The notes under the pieces are model-generated. The model was not told where the DNA came from, searched no databases, and was given only the letters and a program-made list of their open reading frames with translations. DNA of 58,437 nt from a virus, in the IMG/VR virus record IMGVR_UViG_3300006738_000010, positions 1 through 58,437 of that record, one strand, 5' to 3'. Within the stretch, counting starts at the first letter, position 1. Every line of letters begins with the position of its first letter. Positions 56,389 to 58,437 of the stretch are shown piece after piece. The translations under genes and the position numbers were made by a program.

Positions 56389-56519
56389 TAAACGGCCCAA
56401 TCGTGCCACGCCCTAATTACTTCATGTGTAGGAATCCATTTTTTACATTTCATACATCTTGAGTAATGAAAATCATCTATTCCCCAATCTTTCTTTATGC
56501 AATCACAATAATCACTCAT
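56388..56519 (-). CDS. 43-residue four-cysteine protein
   Basis: A short frame encoding 43 residues with C5-x-C7 and C22-x2-C25 (SDYCDCIKKDW...RCMKCKKW), a likely zinc site. The start overlaps the end of the upstream membrane-protein gene by 8 bases (ATGAGTGA), and its stop overlaps the next start (TAATG). These linked junctions strongly suggest it is translated. Confidence 0.65.
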   Translation of the reverse strand: MSDYCDCIKKDWGIDDFHYSRCMKCKKWIPTHEVIRAWHDWAV

Positions 56520-56661
56520 TGTAATCCCACTCCCAATCTCTCATTCCATATGCATAAGAAAATATCTTATCCATTGCGAGTCCTACATACCACATTCCGT
56601 AAACTAAGGCGAAAGATAACACTCCCAACAACGCAAGTTCTGTTATCCAATATAGCAACAT
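56512..56661 (-). CDS. 49-residue membrane protein
   Basis: The ATG at 56661 is immediately next to the preceding stop (TGAATG). The product has 49 residues. Residues 2-28 (LLYWITELALLGVLSFALVY onward) form one transmembrane helix, followed by an acidic, aromatic tail. The small size and single helix would suit a holin, a superinfection factor or a membrane regulator, but nothing here discriminates. Its two junctions are coupled to zinc-ribbon genes. Confidence 0.6.
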   Translation of the reverse strand: MLLYWITELALLGVLSFALVYGMWYVGLAMDKIFSYAYGMRDWEWDYNE

Positions 56662-56910
56662 TCACTCACTTTCCTTCAATTTTAGTAGCAATTTACGGGT
56701 TTCTTTCATGTATATTCTCGCTCTCTCGGTTATGACTCGGCGGGTGATGTTATTCCACAAAGCACCACATTCATTACAACTAATAACTGTTGATTTGTAT
56801 TCTTCTATATCTGAATCTTCAACAAGATATTCTTTAACCATTTCAGAAGCACAATTGAAACAATTATCCATGCCCTCATCAATGTTATTCTCAACATACA
56901 GATATTTCAT
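56662..56910 (-). CDS. Zinc-ribbon protein sharing its start with a duplicate
   Basis: An 82-residue protein. It opens MKYLYVENNIDEG, a segment encoded identically at 57262. CFNCASEM near 17-20 and SCNECGALWNN near 45-48 form a zinc ribbon. The C-terminal 30 residues are a basic helix (RRVITERARIYMKETRKLLL). The start overlaps the upstream stop (ATGA). Function is unknown; the ribbon plus basic helix suits nucleic-acid binding. Confidence 0.7.
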   Translation of the reverse strand: MKYLYVENNIDEGMDNCFNCASEMVKEYLVEDSDIEEYKSTVISCNECGALWNNITRRVITERARIYMKETRKLLLKLKESE

Positions 56911-56919
56911 TCACTCACC
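56873..56919 (-). repeat. 47-bp junction direct repeat, copy nearer the small-gene end
   Basis: Identical over 47 bases to 57225-57271. On the - strand it holds GGTGAG, the end of the upstream gene, an ATG and 12 further codons (KYLYVENNIDEG). The surrounding sequence differs on both sides. Confidence 0.95.
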
Positions 56920-57167
56920 TCCACGTATTCAGGTGGCTTTACACTCTTACCAAAGCACCAACAGTTGTGTTTTTCGGTGTGGTCATCGTTATTGTCTTCC
57001 ATCCAATGAGTTATCCCCATGAATTGATATGGTGCATTGAGATTATGACCACAAGCAGGGCAAGGATGATAATTATGCAAAACCCAATGGCTTGTGGTAG
57101 GCTCGGTTACATGGCCGCACATACAACCATATACGATTATGTTGCTTCTTTCTTCTTCATCACTCAT
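56907..57167 (-). CDS. Zinc-binding protein
   Basis: The ATG at 57167 (TTG at 57176 is possible) overlaps the stop of the 32-residue gene upstream (ATGA). The product has 86 residues. CMCGH near 15-17, CPACGHN near 36-39 and CWC near 69-71, with several His, suggest one or two metal sites. It is acidic overall at both ends. It lies inside the segment bracketed by the two 47-base repeats. No family is recognised. Confidence 0.65.
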   Translation of the reverse strand: MSDEEERSNIIVYGCMCGHVTEPTTSHWVLHNYHPCPACGHNLNAPYQFMGITHWMEDNNDDHTEKHNCWCFGKSVKPPEYVEVSE

Positions 57168-57262
57168 GCATACCAACCTTCCTTAAATCTATTCAATTCC
57201 TTTAGCGAAGTGAAGGTTCGTATCCCCTCATCAATGTTATTCTCAACATACAGATATTTCAT
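57164..57262 (-). CDS. 32-residue ORF made of a duplicated gene start
   Basis: Starts at ATG 57262, adjacent to the thermosome stop (TGAATG). The first 13 residues are identical in protein and DNA to the start of the gene at 56910, then the sequence diverges (IRTFTSLKELNRFKEGWYA). The end overlaps the next start (ATGA). It may be a functional peptide or merely the scar of a duplication that still carries ribosomes to the next gene. Confidence 0.45.
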   Translation of the reverse strand: MKYLYVENNIDEGIRTFTSLKELNRFKEGWYA

Positions 57263-57271
57263 TCACTCACC
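57225..57271 (-). repeat. 47-bp junction direct repeat, thermosome-proximal copy
   Basis: Second copy of the repeat at 56873-56919. It covers the last codons and stop of the thermosome gene, the next ATG and 12 further codons. The two copies are 352 bases apart start to start. Confidence 0.95.
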
Positions 57272-58437
57272 CCTCTTGGCAATCATGTCGTCAATCTTGA
57301 GGATTGAGGTTGTGACTTCGGTTGCGCTCAGAACTGCTTGTCTAACCAACGATACAGGCTCCATCACGTTATTGTCTAACATCGAGACGATGCCCTCATG
57401 CTCTAAATCCGGCCCCATATCAGTCACCCCGTCTTGTATAGAGTGTCTGAGTGCAAGGATGCAGTCGAGGGGGTCTTGGCCCCCATTCTCCGCTATCGTG
57501 GCTGGAATTATCTCCAACGAGTCAGCAAATGCTTCTATCGCCATCTGCGCTCTTCCCGACACTGAAGCGGCTTCGGAACGAAGATGGGATGCCATAGCCG
57601 CGTATGTGCTACCGCCTCCCGGCACTACACTGTCGCCATTCTTCACCAATGATACTACACCGAGCGCATCATCAAATCCTCGCTCTATCTCATCGAGTGT
57701 AGTGGTGGTTGCACCTCGCAATACAAGCGTGGATTGGTCTGAATCAACCACTCCTTGCACGAAAATGTAATTCACATCATAATGTCGCTCTTTGTGGACC
57801 TTTGCCTGTGCGGCGCATTCTATGTCCGAAGGGGTCTGAGCCACTGAAAGGCCAAGAGTCGCTGAGAGCGCACGCATTGTGCTTTGTGGGAGGTTTCTGA
57901 TAGTATGGACATTGTTCTTTCGCAGATAGTTTACTACGCTGTCTAACGCACCGTCTCTTACAAAGACCAAACCTCCTTCCGGTAAGTGTTCGCTTATCTG
58001 TTTCGCTTGCTCCAACACTCCTTCATTGGTGGATGATTTGAATTGTGTATATCCCTGCATATCTAATTGGACAGTCACATTGTCTTCTGTCTTCTGTGGC
58101 TCAAGCCCTCCATTCAAAAGGACAATGTGTAAATCTCCATTTATCTCGTCTTCAATGACCAAATCTTTATTGATGATTGCTCCATTGAAGAGATACGAGT
58201 CTTTCAGGCTCCCGCCCGGAAGACATAGGACTCTTACTTTCTCGGCATCTCCTGCCTTCTCCACCGCCGAGACGCACAGATGCGCTACGGTATCGAGCGC
58301 TGCATCAACAGTCTTTCCGGTTATCGCCGTCTTTGCGACTGCGTATTCGGCATGGCTGTTTGTTTCTAAGTGACTATCACTCACATACGAGTGTTCTGTA
58401 TTCTTCAAAGCAATTTCATTCATTAGGTAATCCACTG
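57263..58437 (-). CDS. Group II chaperonin (thermosome) subunit, 5' end outside window
   Basis: About 390 residues of the middle and C-terminal part are present; the frame runs off the right edge. A usual subunit has about 540 residues, so roughly the first 150, including the GDGTT motif, are missing. Seen here: apical-domain part (IINKDLVIEDEINGDLHIVL), the intermediate-domain LRGATTTTLDEIERGFDDAL with the conserved Asp, VVPGGGSTYAAMASHLR, AIEAFADSLEIIPATIAENG and EPVSLVRQAVLSATEVTTSI. These are group II hallmarks. The protein would form a double-ring ATP-driven folding cage for viral or host proteins. It ends at KIDDMIAKRGE, without the Gly/Met-rich tail common in cellular thermosomes. The usual GGGAxE glutamate is Tyr. 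Confidence 0.92.
   Translation of the reverse strand, partial: VDYLMNEIALKNTEHSYVSDSHLETNSHAEYAVAKTAITGKTVDAALDTVAHLCVSAVEKAGDAEKVRVLCLPGGSLKDSYLFNGAIINKDLVIEDEINGDLHIVLLNGGLEPQKTEDNVTVQLDMQGYTQFKSSTNEGVLEQAKQISEHLPEGGLVFVRDGALDSVVNYLRKNNVHTIRNLPQSTMRALSATLGLSVAQTPSDIECAAQAKVHKERHYDVNYIFVQGVVDSDQSTLVLRGATTTTLDEIERGFDDALGVVSLVKNGDSVVPGGGSTYAAMASHLRSEAASVSGRAQMAIEAFADSLEIIPATIAENGGQDPLDCILALRHSIQDGVTDMGPDLEHEGIVSMLDNNVMEPVSLVRQAVLSATEVTTSILKIDDMIAKRGE

Noticed and set aside
56512-56661. Holin assignment for the 49-residue membrane protein
   Set aside because: One membrane helix and small size are not enough; no endolysin is adjacent and the surrounding genes are zinc-ribbon proteins.
56967-57770. 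+ strand ORF of 267 codons opposite the thermosome and zinc-protein genes
   Set aside because: The thermosome frame is unmistakable on the other strand, and the ORF crosses several coupled gene junctions.

Overview
The window carries the structural (late) gene block of a head-tailed double-stranded DNA virus (Caudoviricetes-like) that most probably infects an archaeon. Direct evidence is a terminase large subunit, portal, prohead protease with scaffold, HK97-like capsid protein, neck proteins, tail tube, a frameshifted tail-assembly chaperone pair, tape measure, hub and fibre genes, all on the + strand in canonical order. The archaeal assignment is an inference. It rests on a group II chaperonin (thermosome) gene at the right edge, many small zinc-ribbon proteins, and GGAGG/GGTGA ribosome-binding sites. 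A marine euryarchaeal (Marine Group II) virus of the magrovirus kind is the best guess, but nothing here proves the host.

Layout: 1-4723 holds an unknown 794-aa protein, a glycine-rich protein and TerL. 4787-5929 is a free-standing winged-helix plus LAGLIDADG protein. 5929-8921 holds a portal with two zinc ribbons and small head-module proteins. 8944-14676 encodes a 1910-aa protein with a degenerate ligase-type nucleotidyltransferase domain near its C terminus. 14712-18696 is protease-scaffold, capsid protein and decoration-type proteins. 18712-20132 is a variable cassette of small genes with duplicated gene junctions. 20146-24509 is neck and tail tube. 24506-27995 is the tail-assembly chaperone region, tape measure and a distal tail protein. 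28000-44838 is one 5612-aa ORF. 44835-46624 is hub and baseplate. 46629-55912 holds three long fibres, a tail-assembly chaperone-like protein and a small conserved protein.

At 55912/55913 the direction flips with no intergenic base. The - strand then carries a tightly overlapping run of very small genes, four of them zinc-ribbon proteins and one a membrane protein, downstream of a 5'-truncated thermosome gene. Nearly all genes on both strands touch or overlap (ATGA, TGATG, TAATG), so translational coupling within long transcripts is likely. No stretch over 300 bases lacks a gene. I see no tRNA, CRISPR array, insertion sequence, integrase or recognisable lysis gene.

Most notable items: (1) a G_GGT_TTT slippery heptamer that joins two ORFs just before the tape measure; (2) an apparently inactivated DNA-ligase-like domain in a giant head-module protein; (3) a shared C-terminal motif (MSWDE[IV]H) in the protease-scaffold and in a coiled-coil protein; (4) two unrelated loci where a gene cassette is bracketed by direct repeats covering a gene junction (35 bp and 47 bp); (5) the 16.8-kb single ORF; (6) two SAP-like/acidic-repeat proteins with in-frame minisatellites.
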